Positions 5,266-5,456 of a stretch of 5,456 bases of DNA are shown here, piece after piece. The DNA is from Myxococcales bacterium. GTDB lineage: Bacteria; Myxococcota_A; Polyangia; Polyangiales; JADJMO01. Within the stretch, counting starts at the first letter, position 1; each line of letters begins with the position of its first letter. A program made the position numbers and the translations under genes. A model generated the notes under the pieces. It ran no database searches. It was not told where the DNA came from and worked only from the letters and a program-made list of their open reading frames with translations. The stretch is from the NCBI GenBank assembly GCA_021783935.1, contig JAJXTK010000460.1, positions 1 through 5,456 on the forward strand, in the 5' to 3' direction.

Positions 5266-5304
5266 CCCCTCGCAGGGGGAGGAGGATCCCTGCTTTGCCC
5301 TCCC
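5266..5304. repeat. GC-rich hairpin-forming stretch with a purine run
   Basis: CCCCT at 5266-5270 and AGGGG at 5274-5278 form a perfect 5-bp stem with a 3-nt loop. A competing pairing joins GGGAGG at 5277-5282 with CCTCCC at 5299-5304. The purine run GGGGGAGGAGGA (5275-5286) resembles a strong Shine-Dalgarno sequence but has no clear gene behind it. It could end a transcript entering from outside or fold in a leader. Confidence 0.3.
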
Positions 5305-5314
5305 GAGCCCCGTC

Positions 5315-5373
5315 TCGACGAATGTGTCACGTGCCCCTTGACGAGCGTGTCACGCGGTATCACATTCAGTCAC
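5315..5373 (+). promoter_or_regulatory. Repeated GTCAC-type boxes and candidate promoter before GTG 5377
   Basis: TCGACGAATGTGTCACG at 5315-5331 and TTGACGAGCGTGTCACG at 5338-5354 match at 14 of 17 positions, 23 nt apart. TATCAC at 5358-5363 and AGTCAC at 5368-5373 continue the series, so the last three boxes begin at 5348, 5358 and 5368, exactly 10 nt apart. TTGACG at 5338-5343 also resembles a -35 box, with TATCAC as a possible -10 box at a short 14-nt spacing. Tandem binding sites of a regulator overlapping the promoter are plausible. Confidence 0.4.
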
Positions 5374-5376
5374 ACC

Positions 5377-5456
5377 GTGAGCCCTCGTGATTCAGAAATC
5401 CCCAGCAGTGAACCGAAGCTCCCCGACGAGGCCGAGGCCCGTGCTCGCACGGGCGA
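5377..5456 (+). CDS. Possible N-terminus of a further plus-strand gene (partial)
   Basis: From GTG 5377 the frame stays open for 26 codons to the window edge. It gives a hydrophilic, acidic N-terminus with the segment PKLPDEAEARARTG, a style common to starts in such genomes. There is no domain to identify. Support comes from the promoter-like, repeat-rich stretch directly upstream. Codon use is less GC-biased in the first eight codons, and another frame (GTG 5387) is also open, so the call is tentative. A perfect hairpin at 5437-5454 lies inside it. Confidence 0.35.
   Translation, partial: MSPRDSEIPSSEPKLPDEAEARARTG
5437..5454. repeat. Perfect 7-bp hairpin at the window end
   Basis: GCCCGTG at 5437-5443 and CACGGGC at 5448-5454 pair perfectly around the loop CTCG. 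If GTG 5377 is a real start, this lies about 20 codons into the gene. If not, it may be a structural or terminator element. No T-run is visible before the window ends. Confidence 0.4.

Noticed and set aside
5158..5456. Possible attachment site or mobile element end in the lower-GC right-hand region
   Set aside because: No tRNA, integrase, terminal inverted repeat or target-site duplication was found; the repeats fit promoter elements better.

Overview
The window is uniformly GC-rich DNA whose coding frames almost always end codons in G or C. It carries dispersed single genes in both orientations, an orphan BMP-family periplasmic binding protein, a glutaryl-CoA dehydrogenase and an Ala/Pro-rich protein with a helical N-terminus. 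This suits a large Myxococcota genome, perhaps of the Polyangia type. That placement is an inference from composition and gene style, as there is no marker gene. No RNA gene, CRISPR array, insertion sequence or transposase was seen.

Layout. (1) 1-285, minus: the first 95 codons of a protein of unknown function, leaving the window to the left. (2) 286-585: a divergent promoter region. (3) 586-1215, plus (alternative start 577): a YkgJ-type CxxCxxCC metal-binding protein. (4) 1321-2415, plus: an unrecognised helical protein built from four tandem repeats of about 90 residues. (5) 2416-2446: a very short convergent gap with overlapping GC-rich hairpins. (6) 2447-3493, minus: a BMP/PnrA-like substrate-binding protein. 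(7) 3494-3675: a divergent promoter region with a strong inverted repeat. (8) 3676-4878, plus: glutaryl-CoA dehydrogenase. (9) 4912-5157, minus: an unrecognised 81-residue protein. (10) 5158-5456: a less GC-rich regulatory stretch with several short direct and inverted repeats, ending in the probable start of another plus-strand gene at GTG 5377.

The genes do not form an evident operon or pathway; each seems to be transcribed alone. The most consistent regulatory pattern is a TANNNT-like hexamer whose first T lies 12-15 nt before the start codon of all six well-supported genes, usually without a good Shine-Dalgarno sequence. This suggests that leaderless transcription is the normal mode here. 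The most novel-looking gene product is the four-repeat protein at 1321-2415. No multi-gene defence, mobile or biosynthetic system is visible.
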